Counted from the first letter of the stretch, positions 7,772 to 18,214 are shown. The stretch is DNA of 32,359 nt from Nemertoderma westbladi (GCA_032718475.1 JAUCBJ010001830.1:1-32359), one strand, 5' to 3'. The notes: a model not told the origin generated them from the letters alone. Program-made: numbers and translations.

Positions 7772-7993
7772 GAATTCACTACGGTGAACAAACTCAGGGA
7801 CAGGATGGCCGGCTAGAGATCGGGCCGCAGCAATGAACGGGAACATCACGGGAAAGTAGACGAGAGACAACCCACAATACCATCTAGAGTTATTCGCCCA
7901 TCGCCTGAAAGGTTAGACAGCATTCGATCCTTGCTACCTAAGTGTAAGACCAAAAGATCAAAAGGTAGACGTAGTGACACGCTGCAAGCCTAA
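7772..7993 (+). pseudogene. Degenerate short frame after the promoter, unrecognised
   Basis: One reading frame runs from about 7772 to a TAA at 7991-7993, with a single in-frame TAG at 7814-7816. The part after the TAG is basic and protein-like (it includes SRVIRPSPERLDSIRSLLPK). It sits about 70 bases downstream of the predicted transcription start, where a retroelement leader or the start of a gag gene would be expected. No family is recognised. It may be a decayed gag start or chance. Confidence 0.3.
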
Positions 7994-8704
7994 AATTACA
8001 TCATAGGGACTGTACTGTCTTGATTCAGGAAAACCCACAGTAGACCTTCACATTCCTACGGGGGGAGAGGGAGAGCGCAGGCAGATACTAGTACGCAGAT
8101 AGGACGTAGGCACACCGGTACAAGGCATACACATTGGTTAGGGTGCAGCAAACTGTACGCTTAACTCTTGCTAAGTACAAGTGCGTCTGTGACTATTTGC
8201 CGTGCAACAGTGTCCATTGCATTAGAACTTGTAGGCTAGGGGGGTTGCTGTGTTTTCACCTGAATTGGGATTGTACCGTTCAGGCGGTAGGGCAGTTTAC
8301 ACTAGGCGCAAATAAATTGAGGCTATCAGGGATATACTAACATCTACCGTGTCCCCGCCAACGCCCTAATAGGAAGTTACCCGGACTACCTGGGTGACTA
8401 AAATTCTAGATAGGAACCAGAATAGCTATTAGTACCCGTACGCCTACAGTAGTAAACTAACACATCTCTTCTTAGTATCAGGGACCTGGTACCTAAAATT
8501 GCCGAATTCTGGGCGTAGTATTAACCTTATGCCTGAATTTGAGTCCTGGAAATACGCAAGAGGGGAAGGAACCTTATCATTCGTGAGTATTGGACCTACA
8601 AGTTACAAAATTAGAATATTCGTAAAATGCACACCGTACCCAGTAATTATATATGTGAAGGAGCAAAACTGTTTTGACCGTTCAGAATTAACACGCGCGC
8701 GTTA
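7994..8704. other. Unassigned stretch, no gene seen
   Basis: It is less AT-rich than its surroundings. Frames of up to 68 codons occur but have no recognisable domain and no ATG-led coding look. Its position between two LTR-like promoters suggests degraded retroelement sequence. Confidence 0.4.
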
Positions 8705-8960
8705 GAAATTATTTACACCTCGAAATATATAAAATTAACTTTTGTCCTTACTGTGCTTTGCCCGCTAGTTAGACATCTCCAAATCTCTGCCTGTGTACCT
8801 AGCTAGCGTCTCTTTGCCCAACCATATAAATCACACCGCGGCAAAGTATACGAGCCCCTTAGTCCGTCAGCGAGTCAGCCTGATTTTAGGATTCGCTGCG
8901 CGGGATTTTGTTTTATCGAAGTTTGTCTGCTCGTAGACTGTTTTCTGCCTCACCGGTTAT
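8705..8960 (+). promoter_or_regulatory. Second LTR-like promoter region
   Basis: TATAAA at 8825-8830 is followed about 35 bases later by CTTAGTCCGTCAGCGAGTCA, which resembles the start of an LTR R region. The sequence differs from the promoter at 7531-7705, so it would belong to another element. A BEL integrase relic lies 290 bases downstream, consistent with a heavily deleted BEL copy. Confidence 0.4.
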
Positions 8961-9246
8961 AAGAGATCGATACTGCAATATATTCGCTTACTTAGAGTTT
9001 ACTGTTTTGGTGAGAAGGTCGGATTTATGATTTGATTTACAAACTTTACAGTAGGATATTGCAGGTATTGTTACCGTCTCTTCCAATATTGCCCTTACAC
9101 AATTTAACTGTCATTTGTAAACCTTCTAACTAGGACTATTTAAGTTAAGTTTCTTATGACATTTTTAGTTTTACAATACTCTTATCCTTCATTAGTCTTG
9201 TTGCGCTGGTCCTGTTTTGTCTTAAAATAATTTTGTGTTATATTCA

Positions 9247-9366
9247 GATAATGGGACTAACTTCGTGGGTGCGGAGAATGAGTTAGCCGAAGCTCTCGAC
9301 ATCCTGGAGGGAGATGATGTCAGGGCGGTGATGAGGAAACACCTTATAAGGTGGGAGATAAACTAA
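9247..9366 (+). pseudogene. BEL/Pao integrase relic
   Basis: Thirty-nine codons open with DNGTNFVGAENELAEAL, which corresponds to SDQGTNFVGARNEIARAF around the second catalytic aspartate of the intact pol in this window. The peptide is clearly homologous but diverged, so it comes from a different BEL family. It ends at TAA 9364-9366, 10 bases before the piggyBac target site. No RT or remaining integrase is nearby. The bases just before it (TTATATTCAG) look like a splice acceptor, so a deletion or a retrocopied spliced transcript is possible. Confidence 0.8.
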
Positions 9367-9375
9367 AAACCCATA

Positions 9376-9379
9376 TTAA
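9376..9379. other. TTAA target-site duplication (left)
   Basis: TTAA directly abuts the left inverted repeat of the piggyBac element and is matched by TTAA at 11900-11903. Confidence 0.95.
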
Positions 9380-9395
9380 CACTAGAACAGCTGAC

Positions 9396-9411
9396 CGGTC
9401 AATTTTGACCG
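9396..9411. promoter_or_regulatory. 16-bp palindrome CGGTCA-N4-TGACCG, site 1
   Basis: It lies one base inside the left terminal inverted repeat. Two more copies lie at 9575-9590 and 11841-11856 in the same element. By analogy with subterminal repeats in other piggyBac transposons it may bind the transposase. Confidence 0.7.
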
Positions 9412-9574
9412 TTTTTGGTTTTGAAATCAACATTGTGAGAATTCAGTTCTACTTGGGGTGCTGAAACTTCTTGACTTTTCCTAAATCTTCATTTGGTATG
9501 TCATCAGGGACAAAAAATTTTCTACGGAATATACTCAGGGGGTGTAGTTTTTAGATCATCATGGAAGGCTGAAG

Positions 9575-9590
9575 CGGTCAAAAATGACCG
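9575..9590. promoter_or_regulatory. 16-bp palindrome CGGTCA-N4-TGACCG, site 2
   Basis: It has the same half-sites as 9396-9411 and lies internally, about 160 bases before the first in-frame ATG of the transposase. It could serve as a transposase-binding or autoregulatory site. Confidence 0.65.
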
Positions 9591-9750
9591 CAAGGCATTA
9601 TATACTAATTCAAGACTAATAAACAGTACTGCACCCAACCCACATAGTACATATAGGCCTGCTTACAATTATACCTACCGGTACAAGTGTGCCTATGTAC
9701 AGGAACACACTGTCAGTCGGTCTCTCCGCTCTGTACTGTCTGTACCTACT

Positions 9751-11604
9751 ATGTACACACTGAATACTGCAATACTCGAGTCAGCAGTACAAATAGGCTT
9801 ACTGCTGTTCTTGATTATGTCGGTGCGAAAAATATACCCATTGCGGGAACGAGTCCGAGAGTCAATACCGGTGGATTTGATAACGAACGATGGTGAGGCT
9901 TCGCTGGTAAGTGATATACCGGTACCGGTCATCTGCACTGACACCACCTCAGCTGATGATGGTTTCGACTCAGATTGTGGTGTTAGTTCGAGCGCTAGTT
10001 CGGATGGAGAGACTAGGAATTTTGATTCCAACAACCTAAGTTATGATAGTTCTGATCTCGATGAAGACGATACTGGTACCGGTATTTCCGGTTCCGATGA
10101 TGGTGACCTTTTCGAACTGGCTGAAATGATTGGTAAAGATGGGACTCGTTGGTTTAATCTTGAAACTGGAACTCCACATACCGGTACTGCTGGTCGTCGA
10201 CCAGCAAGAAATGTTTTTAGCGAACGTATAGGAACCAAACCATATGTGAGAAATCGTATAACTGATGTTTATTCAGCTTGGAAAGAGTTCCTATCTGAAC
10301 CGATTCTTAGACTTATAACGGATTACACAAATAAATTTGCGCACGATAATTTGGAAATAGACCTTCAATTAACTGTTACTGAGCTAGAGGCACATATTGG
10401 TTTACAATATATTCGCGGAGTTTATGGTAAACACATTCCTCTAGATTCCCTATGGAATAAAGATGTAGGAATCAAGATATTCCCAAATACAATGTCGCGA
10501 GACCGATTCCGCCTAATAAAACGATGTTTTCGGTTTGATGATAAGAGTAAAAGAATGAGTCATTTTGCTACTGATAAGTTCACTCATATAAGAGAGGTAT
10601 TCGACAAGTTTGTGGAAAACTGTTTGAGCAAATATATCCCATCATATTCACTAACGATTGATGAACAATTGTTACCCTTCAAGGGGAGGTGTAATCTAAT
10701 GACATTTATGCCTAATAAACCGGATAAATATGGCATCAAATTTTGGGTTTTGGTTGATCTAGAATCTAAATACGTCGTTAGAATATTGCCGTATCTGGGA
10801 AAACAAGAATCAGAAACCCGTGATGGTCTATTGGGGGAAGATGTAGTTATGCGACTAATGGCAGATCACCTCAACAGAGGATATAATGTGACAACAGATA
10901 ATTTTTTCACGTCACTCCAACTAGCTAAGAGGTTGTATGATAAGAAAACATCTATAGTTGGTACAATGCGTAAAAACCGGAGAGAACTCTGCCCTAAGAT
11001 GCTCGATTGTAGTGGAGGAAATGTCTTCGATAGTACTTTCTTTCATGAACCTGATAGTACAGCAGTTGTTGTCTCTTATCGACGAAAACTAAACAAAAAC
11101 GTATTGCTTCTGTCTACTTTTCATGAAACTCCAACTGTCACTGCCACAGAAAAGAAAAAACCAGAAATTATCATGTATTATAACTCTCAAAAATGTGGAG
11201 TAGACATTTTTGATCAGATGTCCCGGCTCTATACTACTAAATGTGCCACGAGACGATGGCCAATGGCCGTCTGGGGCAACATACTTGATATTTGTCTAAT
11301 TAACGCCCGTGTTGTTTATAATAACGTTACTAATGCTAAGATGTCAAGACGTAATTTCATATTTGCGTTGGTCGATTGTTTGAAGGAGCCATACATGTCA
11401 CAAAGAGATAATTCAAATCTAGAAACTGTTATTTCACCACTTAACAACGTTGTACAAATTACCAAGAAACGGCGTGAATGTCGGACATCCGGGTGTAATA
11501 ACAAAACTAATATTATATGCTTGAAATGTTCTATGCCTAAATGTGGTAACTGTCTAACTGAAATTGAAAAATTTGCTAAAGCCGTATGTGTGCAGTGTTC
11601 ATAA
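9751..11604 (+). CDS. piggyBac-family DDE transposase, intact
   Basis: This enzyme excises and inserts the element at TTAA. I chose the ATG at 9751 (617 residues); the frame is open upstream but has no earlier ATG, and an ATG at 9817 is an alternative. An acidic N-terminal region (SSDLDEDDTGTG) is followed by the DDE_Tnp_1_7-type core. Catalytic aspartates are visible at D304 (TIDEQLLPFKGR), D383 (TTDNFFTS) and D485/D488 (CGVDIFDQM). The conserved RRWP occurs soon after (ATRRWPMAVW). The C-terminus is a cysteine-rich, zinc-binding domain (CRTSGCNN, CLKCSMPKCGNC, CVQC) used for end recognition in this family. No stop or frameshift is present and no key residue is missing. A polyadenylation signal AATAAA lies at 11625-11630, inside the element. 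Confidence 0.96.
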   Translation: MYTLNTAILESAVQIGLLLFLIMSVRKIYPLRERVRESIPVDLITNDGEASLVSDIPVPVICTDTTSADDGFDSDCGVSSSASSDGETRNFDSNNLSYDSSDLDEDDTGTGISGSDDGDLFELAEMIGKDGTRWFNLETGTPHTGTAGRRPARNVFSERIGTKPYVRNRITDVYSAWKEFLSEPILRLITDYTNKFAHDNLEIDLQLTVTELEAHIGLQYIRGVYGKHIPLDSLWNKDVGIKIFPNTMSRDRFRLIKRCFRFDDKSKRMSHFATDKFTHIREVFDKFVENCLSKYIPSYSLTIDEQLLPFKGRCNLMTFMPNKPDKYGIKFWVLVDLESKYVVRILPYLGKQESETRDGLLGEDVVMRLMADHLNRGYNVTTDNFFTSLQLAKRLYDKKTSIVGTMRKNRRELCPKMLDCSGGNVFDSTFFHEPDSTAVVVSYRRKLNKNVLLLSTFHETPTVTATEKKKPEIIMYYNSQKCGVDIFDQMSRLYTTKCATRRWPMAVWGNILDICLINARVVYNNVTNAKMSRRNFIFALVDCLKEPYMSQRDNSNLETVISPLNNVVQITKKRRECRTSGCNNKTNIICLKCSMPKCGNCLTEIEKFAKAVCVQCS

Positions 11605-11840
11605 ATTCACGTTTTTTGTGCTACAATAAATAAATAAATTCCTATATGTGAATTTTCTGTTATATTACTATATTATTATAATAAATTATTAATATATTAT
11701 ATATAAATTATTATTATAATTAAATATAATATAATAATATAATATAACATAACATAACATAACAACACTAAAATGTAACTACAATGTACAGTAGTAAATA
11801 AATTTTTACTAAACTGTACATTGACAATGAATTTTAAAAC
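11605..11840 (+). other. 3' untranslated part of piggyBac, AT-rich
   Basis: It contains AATAAATAAATAAA from 11625, a long run of TA-rich sequence to about 11745, and four tandem AACAT-type pentamers near 11745-11765. It is non-coding. Confidence 0.7.
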
Positions 11841-11856
11841 CGGTCAAATTTGACCG
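11841..11856. promoter_or_regulatory. 16-bp palindrome CGGTCA-N4-TGACCG, site 3
   Basis: It lies 28 bases inside the right terminal inverted repeat. Together with site 1 it makes the two ends similar but unequally spaced. Confidence 0.7.
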
Positions 11857-11899
11857 TCATAGCCTTTCCAGGTTTACCGAAATCTCAGCTGTTCTAGTG

Positions 11900-11903
11900 T
11901 TAA
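11900..11903. other. TTAA target-site duplication (right)
   Basis: TTAA directly abuts the right inverted repeat of the piggyBac element. Confidence 0.95.
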
Positions 11904-11976
11904 AATACATTTTGCACAGTACAGATGCAACTGTTGCCGGACCTGGTCCTCCGAAAAGAAGACGATGGTTGGTCAT

Positions 11977-12417
11977 CTGGCTTCATGCTACTATGGGGGG
12001 ACCGTATTTACTTACGTAAATGAGCCAGCCGATTGTCGCTGCGGAATCGCTCACCCTGTCATCCATTTCAAACCACAAATGCTACAATCGTCTTTTTTTG
12101 TGGAAACACAAAACTCCAGCTAACTCCCAGTCATCCCCATCAACTCTACTCCGGAACAAGCCAGCGGCGGTGGCTCCAATAACAAACCATCAACATCGCG
12201 AGATTATAACTCTATTTCCCCAAACAATCCCTTTCAACCTCCCACCAACGGAAGCGCACACGGATGACTATTTACATATAACAATGATCTCTCCGAAACA
12301 AGACTCAACTTTGAACTAACTTTAAACGAAAATTTTTAACATATCCAAGAACATGTTAGTAACCATTTACATACTGCTTTGGGGTCTTTAGAGTCTGGCT
12401 TACAATTAACCTCATAA
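11977..12417 (+). pseudogene. Degenerate protein-coding frame, unrecognised
   Basis: One frame is interrupted only by TAA 12121, TGA 12265 and TAA 12337, and ends at TAA 12415. Its segments look like protein: YVNEPADCRCGIAHPVIHF, then a Ser/Asn/Pro-rich linker (SISPNNPFQPPTNGSAHG), then LSETRLNFELTLNENF and LHTALGSLESGLQLTS. An overlapping 99-codon frame from 12020 in another register looks less protein-like. No family is recognised. It lies just right of the piggyBac insertion, so it may be part of the retroelement the transposon entered. Confidence 0.35.
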
Positions 12418-12995
12418 TGGAACGCGAAACCTGTGAGGGTTTTCAAATTGACTCCTGTTTTAAATCTAGCGGTAACAATAACCAAATTCTAGATCTGGCG
12501 CTGTCAACCATATTGATCAGCTATTAAGTGTGTTTCTCTGCCTCGGCTCGGGTTGGCGCATAATAGCTATCGAGCAAATAACTATTGAGATTGCGTGATC
12601 CCAACGCAACCCCTATTTAAAGGGTCAAGGCTTTAATAATTCTAAAATATTATTAAATAAACAATGTACTGTAAGCATAGACTGCCCGCTGTGGGATTGC
12701 TTTAAATATACTGTATTGGCCGCCGCGAATTATAAGAAAATTTATAGAAAAAAAAATAATATCAAAAGAATATCAACATATAATCCTTTCTTAAAGATGT
12801 TTGATTTTTCCTATTTAAGTTTTCCAGTGAACAGAGTTAAAGTGACTGGTATTCCCCAGTTCCTGAAAGCAAACCCTTTATACTGTATAAACATTTTATA
12901 TTAGAGTAATACTGAAGAACTGTGGGGCGAGCCACGAAGTGAGTGAGCCTTAGCGTAGTGGTACCATTAATCAACCTGTCGTTCTGTCGTGTTCA
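12418..12995. other. Unassigned stretch
   Basis: No credible gene is seen. The sequence GGCGAGCCACGAAGTGAGTG near 12926-12945 is GC-rich against an AT-rich background and looks like the edge of a dispersed repeat. Confidence 0.35.
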
Positions 12996-13145
12996 ATTTT
13001 AAACGTTAATAACTCGGCCAATCTTTGATGAAATCTATCCAAACTTGGTACACATGTTGTATGGCAAAAGTTTAGAAATTTTCCAAGTAGAATTTCCGTG
13101 TGGCCTTCGAGAAGCTAAGATAATAGCAGTTAATTAGTTAATTAA
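12996..13145. repeat. Candidate dispersed repeat with an AATAACT...GATGAAA pattern
   Basis: The pattern TTAATAACT, then TTTGATGAAA, then TTGTATGG parallels the reverse complement of the tandem array at 21770-22384 in order and spacing. Sequence identity is only partial. Confidence 0.45.
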
Positions 13146-14557
13146 GTTGATTACGGTAAATACACCATTTTCAACCTGCCTTTTAAAGGAAATTAATTGT
13201 TTTACAGTATAAGACTTCAATAATTATACTTAAAAAATATACAGATGTAATCCGCATACTCCATTCTATTATAGTTTTTAATTAGTTCAAGTGATTTGCT
13301 TTAATAATCGTGTCTTTAATTGATCTAAAGTAATTAAACCGGCATAAAAAATGTATTCTCATTAAATACTGCTCATTTATTGGTTAACATCCAAGTTGGC
13401 TTGATTCCCAGCAACACTTGAGGTATTCAGTCAGCCTTGCTTGTAAGAGGCAGACTGCTGCTGCTGCTAGTAGCCATCCATTCACTCACTCTCCATTGAA
13501 CTGGCTGATTGGAGGTGTGTGTGTATCGGGTTCAATGACATTAATATTATTACTAAAGTAACGTCGGGATGTTAATATTCACTGGAGCTATGAGTCTCTC
13601 TGGTTAGTTGAATGAATGAAATAAATAATTGTTTTACTGTTCCGAATATCAATGTTTATTTCTGTAGGCCAACTTACTGTATTATTATTTAATCTAAATG
13701 TACATAATAGTTTAAATAAATTATTTCACAATTTCATTCCAATTCATACTGCTTACGCAACCATGCTAATTAGGTATATTAAATGGCAGGATTGTTTTTA
13801 ATTAAAATTTTTACAGAGCAAACAAGTATATTGTATTTAACTGAAAGTTAATTTATTTCGGTAAGTAGGCCTTGCGGTTTGTTAGTTTAGTTAGTATAAT
13901 AAGTATCAAATATATTACGTGCTGCTGTACAGTAAACGCGGCTTTGCGTTATTGAATTACAGAATTGGCGGTACAAAGTACATTAATAGGGATCAGGCAT
14001 ATTGCATTTATATAATTGTTGTTGTAAATGTACAATAATATGCGCCACTTTTATTTTATTAACTGCAATGTGTATTTCATTTGTACCTGCAACCCATTAA
14101 AAAGGGCAGCTGAACATATCGCGGACAGGCTGACTATTCACCATAACAAAAAAACCCAAATCGCCGCAGTTCCACTTACAGTTCCATATTATTCTGTTTT
14201 GCAATTCAACCCAATTTATCTGCTCTCTGCTACACGCGGTTTTATCCACGAGTTTTGTAAAGTCCCGACTTATCGGGAATGACATGAACTTAGCGTCCGG
14301 AATATTCTGATCAGATTAAATCTACTTGGCGCTGTAATACTGCATCCCGTTGTACCAGAAGTTATTAAAACATACCGGCCCCTCAAATGCGCTTGCAGTG
14401 GGTTAGAGAACAACATATACCGCCCCAGTACAACCGCTATTTTGATAAGGTCCAATATATAATATATATATATATGGTCTAACATATGATAGTTCACTAA
14501 TCAGCTAATAGGCCTATTAATTCGTGAGATTTCAATTTATAAATAAAACTAATATAC
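13146..14557. other. Gene-poor AT-rich stretch
   Basis: Short frames of up to 84 codons show no domain or coding character. A short run of four CTG units lies near 13455 and a short TA run near 14458-14475. Nothing else stands out. Confidence 0.4.
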
Positions 14558-14573
14558 GAGCTCATATGAGCTC
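14558..14573. other. Perfect 16-bp palindrome
   Basis: GAGCTCATATGAGCTC reads the same on both strands. It is followed by a short ATTG tandem run. Function is unknown. Confidence 0.6.
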
Positions 14574-14832
14574 AATTGATTGATTGATTGAAGGTATGAC
14601 CGTTGTTGTGGGGGACTAGGTCTACCTGTCTAGCAGCTAATAACTCGTCCGTGGAGAGAATAATATAAGTCGAGGAACATAACGAAACGCGTTTAATTTA
14701 TTTATTTATTCCAATTGGGGATGCTTTCTAACGCGGGAATGCGGTGCTATTAAACATCAACACATTCCTGCGCGTGCGTCGATATTGTGCACCCTAATAC
14801 TAACAACCCACCCAGACACCCCCTACCCCTCA

Positions 14833-15214
14833 CCCCCCCCCCCCCCCCCCCCATCACCCAACATTACTATGTATAGATCAATGCAGCTCAATATATTAGT
14901 AAAGGTATCGTCTGATTAGCTTTCCTACACATGACCTCTTATCCTTGTAGTTGTTTATTTATTTACACTATTTTTTGTTGAGTAAATCTTTCTGATAGGG
15001 GGGGGGGGGGGGGGGACTTACTCTGGACGAGCGCAACGATTGAACGACGCTTATAATAATTAAGACGAGTACGGCGTTGATTATATTCATATACACCACC
15101 TGGCTTTGCATATTTAACGTGCGATTGGAAATAAGTTCGTTCTACCCTTCCGTGGGTGGTAGATGTCACGGTTATGTATTGGTGGTTGAGAAGGGTGGGG
15201 GGGGGGGGGGGGGG
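14833..15214. repeat. Cluster of three long C/G homopolymers
   Basis: It holds C20 at 14833-14852, G18 at 14998-15015 and G18 at 15197-15214. Frames reading through them give polyproline or polyglycine artefacts and are not genes. The flanks contain C-rich and GTGGTG-rich sequence. Confidence 0.9.
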
Positions 15215-15323
15215 ATTAAAAGGGGTGAACACGTACTGTCCCCCTTTCTTTGATTGATTGGTGGTGTGGGTAAATTTCTCAAAACCTGATTTTGTGATAC
15301 AGTCGCTTAATTTTAATTTGTAT

Positions 15324-15360
15324 CTCATAACTGGACCTCGTGCTGCGCGAAGGCCCCACG
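15324..15360 (+). repeat. Dispersed repeat core TCGTGCTGCGCGAAGG, copy 1
   Basis: It matches 29856-29892 at 34 of 37 positions, and the reverse complement of 21637-21660 at 23 of 24. Copies 1 and 2 both follow a long G tract, by about 110 and 20 bases respectively, so the G tract may belong to the repeat. Confidence 0.75.
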
Positions 15361-15782
15361 AACGTGTCCATTCTAAGTCAACCAGAACCGATGAGGTTGT
15401 CTACGTGTTTTACAACAACCTCCCCTGTATCATAAACTCATCAACTCTCTACAAAAAGGAATATCTATCGCGATCCGGAGATTCTATCGCTTACTTCAGA
15501 GTCGCGGTTTCTACGGACAGGAACCGCATTGCCTCGTGAACCTATAGGGGTGGGTCGGTGACTGTCTAGGAGTGGGAAGCGACCGGTTGGAGGGTCGTAA
15601 TAATATATTTTAATCTTAATAATAAGTATTCAACATCAATTATTTTATAAGTCTTGTCAATGTATACGATTGCTAAAGACTACAGAGCTAACTTTAGGAT
15701 AATCTGCTTTATATTTTTAGAATTATTATAATTAATTTTGTTATGTTTATAATGAATTGTATCGTTTGACAAACTAATTGAT

Positions 15783-15807
15783 GGGGGGGGGGGGGGGGGG
15801 GGGGGGG
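15783..15807. repeat. G25 homopolymer
   Basis: Twenty-five consecutive G lie in an AT-rich surround. This is the longest of seven such tracts in the window. Confidence 0.9.
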
Positions 15808-16123
15808 CAATCAATATTCTCCCCTCTACAGGTGAAAATTGAGACAAATAACAGCCTGTTTACTACTAAAATAAAACTGCATCCTGTTCTATAGGAAAAA
15901 TAGGGGAAAGATTATAGGGGAAATTTTAGCAAATTGTGTTTATTTTAGCCAGATATACAAGATACAAGATTACATGTTTACCAAGTTTGGTATAATTTAG
16001 TCAGAGATTGAAAGAGTTACGATTTTAATGAGTTACATTATTTTGTTCCTCTAAGACAGACGATTTCTGCAAATGTATCAAACAGTCAGCAAGATATTGG
16101 AAATAAAAGTAAATTGAAATTGT

Positions 16124-16390
16124 GCAATTATACTTCTAAACCTTTATGAACTGAATAAAATTAACTGGAGTAGAGCAATTATATTTGACACCTTTATGAA
16201 CTGAGTAAAAAAGTACCTTGAATTACTGCAATTATACTTGCTTGAGTAAAGCAATTATATTTGGCAACTTTATGAACTGAGTAAAAAAGTAACTTGAATT
16301 ACTGCAATTATACTTAATACCTTTATGAAATGTGTAAAAGTAACTGAAAGTAAAGCAATTATACTTGATACCTATATGAACTGAATTCGT
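16124..16390 (+). repeat. Tandem array, period 51-53 bp
   Basis: GCAATTATA recurs at 16124, 16175, 16228, 16251, 16304 and 16355. Units are 51, 53, 23 (truncated), 53 and 51 bases and share ACCTTTATGAACTGAGTAAA. It is non-coding. Confidence 0.85.
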
Positions 16391-17200
16391 ATAATTGTAT
16401 TGCATTTATTATATGTATATATGTGAAAATGATTGCACAAATATTTTAAGGTATGAATATGATTTTAATTTAATTATAATTGAATATTTGCATAGTAAAT
16501 TTAAGTAATTAAGTGAAGGAAGGCCTGTGTGTAAGAATGACATTAAAAAAGTGGCACAGTGGAATAAGAGTAACATCAGTACAGTATGTGAGGTGTGAAA
16601 GTACTAGGAGCGCTATTAAAATTAAAATTGAACTACAAGATACGAGTTGTTTCATGCCAGTAACTACTGGGTAGAACTGAGTTATGAGTTCACAACCCAA
16701 AGAGACTTAAATGAATGTGTGAAGTACCGGTACATAATTTAGATAAAAAGGTCAAAGTATCAATAGGAACCAGCAGCCAAACCAAGGGGGTCATGTGGTT
16801 GTGCAATCTATCAGTTTTTACTTTACTTTACTTGCCGTTTTTTCTTACTGTTTTTTATTATCTTTTTCTTCAATACCAGTTTTTAATGGCCTTTTTTTTC
16901 GTATTGGTTTTTATTTCCATTATTTTTATAATGCCTGGACTATCGCTAAGCAGCCTAAGTGCTGCTCCGATTCGCCTCAGATTATAAAAATATTATTTAA
17001 TCTCTTGATTGATATAATTATATATATAAATTTTGTAGGTACTGCAGTAGCAGAACCAGTACTGTGGCAATCCACATTTAGCGGCAGTAGTGTTGTGAAA
17101 CTGGGATGAGAGTATCTGAAATACAGTAGGAGGTAGCTGTGAGACACGGCCAACTGTTAGTATTACTATTGTAGTATTAATTAGTATAGTACTATTGCTG

Positions 17201-17292
17201 CTGTAGTATTACTACAGCTAGCATTACTTGCAATTTAGCTATAGTATATATATAAGTATTAGTATATACAGTAGTACTATAGCTATAGTACT
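17201..17292. other. Palindrome-rich TA/AGCT stretch
   Basis: CTGTAGTA-T-TACTACAG lies at 17201-17217. A perfect 20-bp palindrome centred on TATAGCTATA lies at 17273-17292. Surrounding sequence is built of TAGTATAG-like pieces, so it is low-complexity and able to form cruciforms. Confidence 0.65.
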
Positions 17293-18214
17293 GTAGCTAT
17301 GTTAAATCATGGAAACTGGGCTTTAGATTAGATAAATTAATTATTATGATTAATTAATAATTAGATTAATTTAAAGTACCACAAGAGTCACAAGACCACG
17401 GTGGGTGGTCTGGGTGGTTGGGTGCTTTCCAGTGCACAATTCCACTGCTTCCAAACCACATAACTGGTGGCTTAACAGCCTAAGTACTGGCCTACTATGT
17501 ACTGAACTGATATAGCATAGAAGCGACAGGTAGCCGGGCCTATGTTTACAAAGTACTTATGCTTACACCTAAAATCAAAGCAATTAATTAATATAAATAC
17601 GGTTAGAGTATGCTACATTTGCTTCCTGCCTTGCAAAAACTATGAAGAAAAGTGGTCCGATCATGCGATTGATCTACATTCAGACCATTAGCTATCTATA
17701 TATAAAATAACGCAATACCCAAACCCAGAACAGTAATAATGTACAGAATATTGTTGTTGGTTTGCTTATAGGCAGTGCAGGCATAACATGTAACCAAATG
17801 ATAGCCAAGAGTTTAGCCAATCAATGAAGGCCGCTGTAAAAGCTATCTGCTGGTGAGTCATTAGTAGCAGAGTGGAATTATTTGGTGTAACCATCGAAAT
17901 TCATAGGCCCTTCATGAAGGTAGAGAAGTTAACTAATATTGGTTAGATGTAATACAACAGGTTCTATAGGGAGATAGTATAGAACACATTAGTTTGGTAG
18001 GACAGCTGAGTTTGTGAGAGAGAGGTGGGGGTGGGGGAGTGGTGGGCTGTGGGAGTAGTTATTCACTGATTGTCAAAGGATTCACTGGTCCACTAGGATA
18101 CAGTGCTTTAGATCCACAATAATTTTTTTTGTCCGTTGAATTTACTCATTATGTCCGTTGATTTTATCTTTTTATGTCCGCGGAAATTGCTACCGGTAAT
18201 GCCGCTCTCTTAGG
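17293..18214. other. Unassigned stretch
   Basis: No gene was found. A TCCGTTGA-N-ACTCATTA-N-TCCGTTGATTTT pattern at about 18131-18165 recurs, diverged, at about 20508-20545, so a dispersed repeat is likely there. Confidence 0.4.

Larger units (their letters stand above)
9380..11899 (+). mobile_element. Complete piggyBac-type DNA transposon (2,520 bp)
   Basis: The ends are 15-bp perfect terminal inverted repeats, CACTAGAACAGCTGA (9380-9394) and TCAGCTGTTCTAGTG (11885-11899). Each is flanked by TTAA, at 9376-9379 and 11900-11903, the hallmark target duplication of piggyBac. A single uninterrupted transposase lies inside. Everything needed for mobility appears present. Confidence 0.96.

Noticed and set aside
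9493-9750. N-terminal extension of the piggyBac transposase
   Set aside because: It begins at a TTG, has no ATG, and its composition is unlike the acidic N-terminus that follows; the ATG at 9751 is preferred.
12020-12319. 99-codon frame starting ATGAGCCAGCC
   Set aside because: A different frame through the same DNA looks more protein-like despite stops; this one has no recognisable content.
14963-15328. Proline-rich minus-strand frame
   Set aside because: The prolines are encoded by G/C homopolymers; there is no domain.
16715-17109. Two hydrophobic frames resembling small membrane proteins
   Set aside because: They come from T-rich low-complexity sequence, overlap in different frames and have no conserved features.
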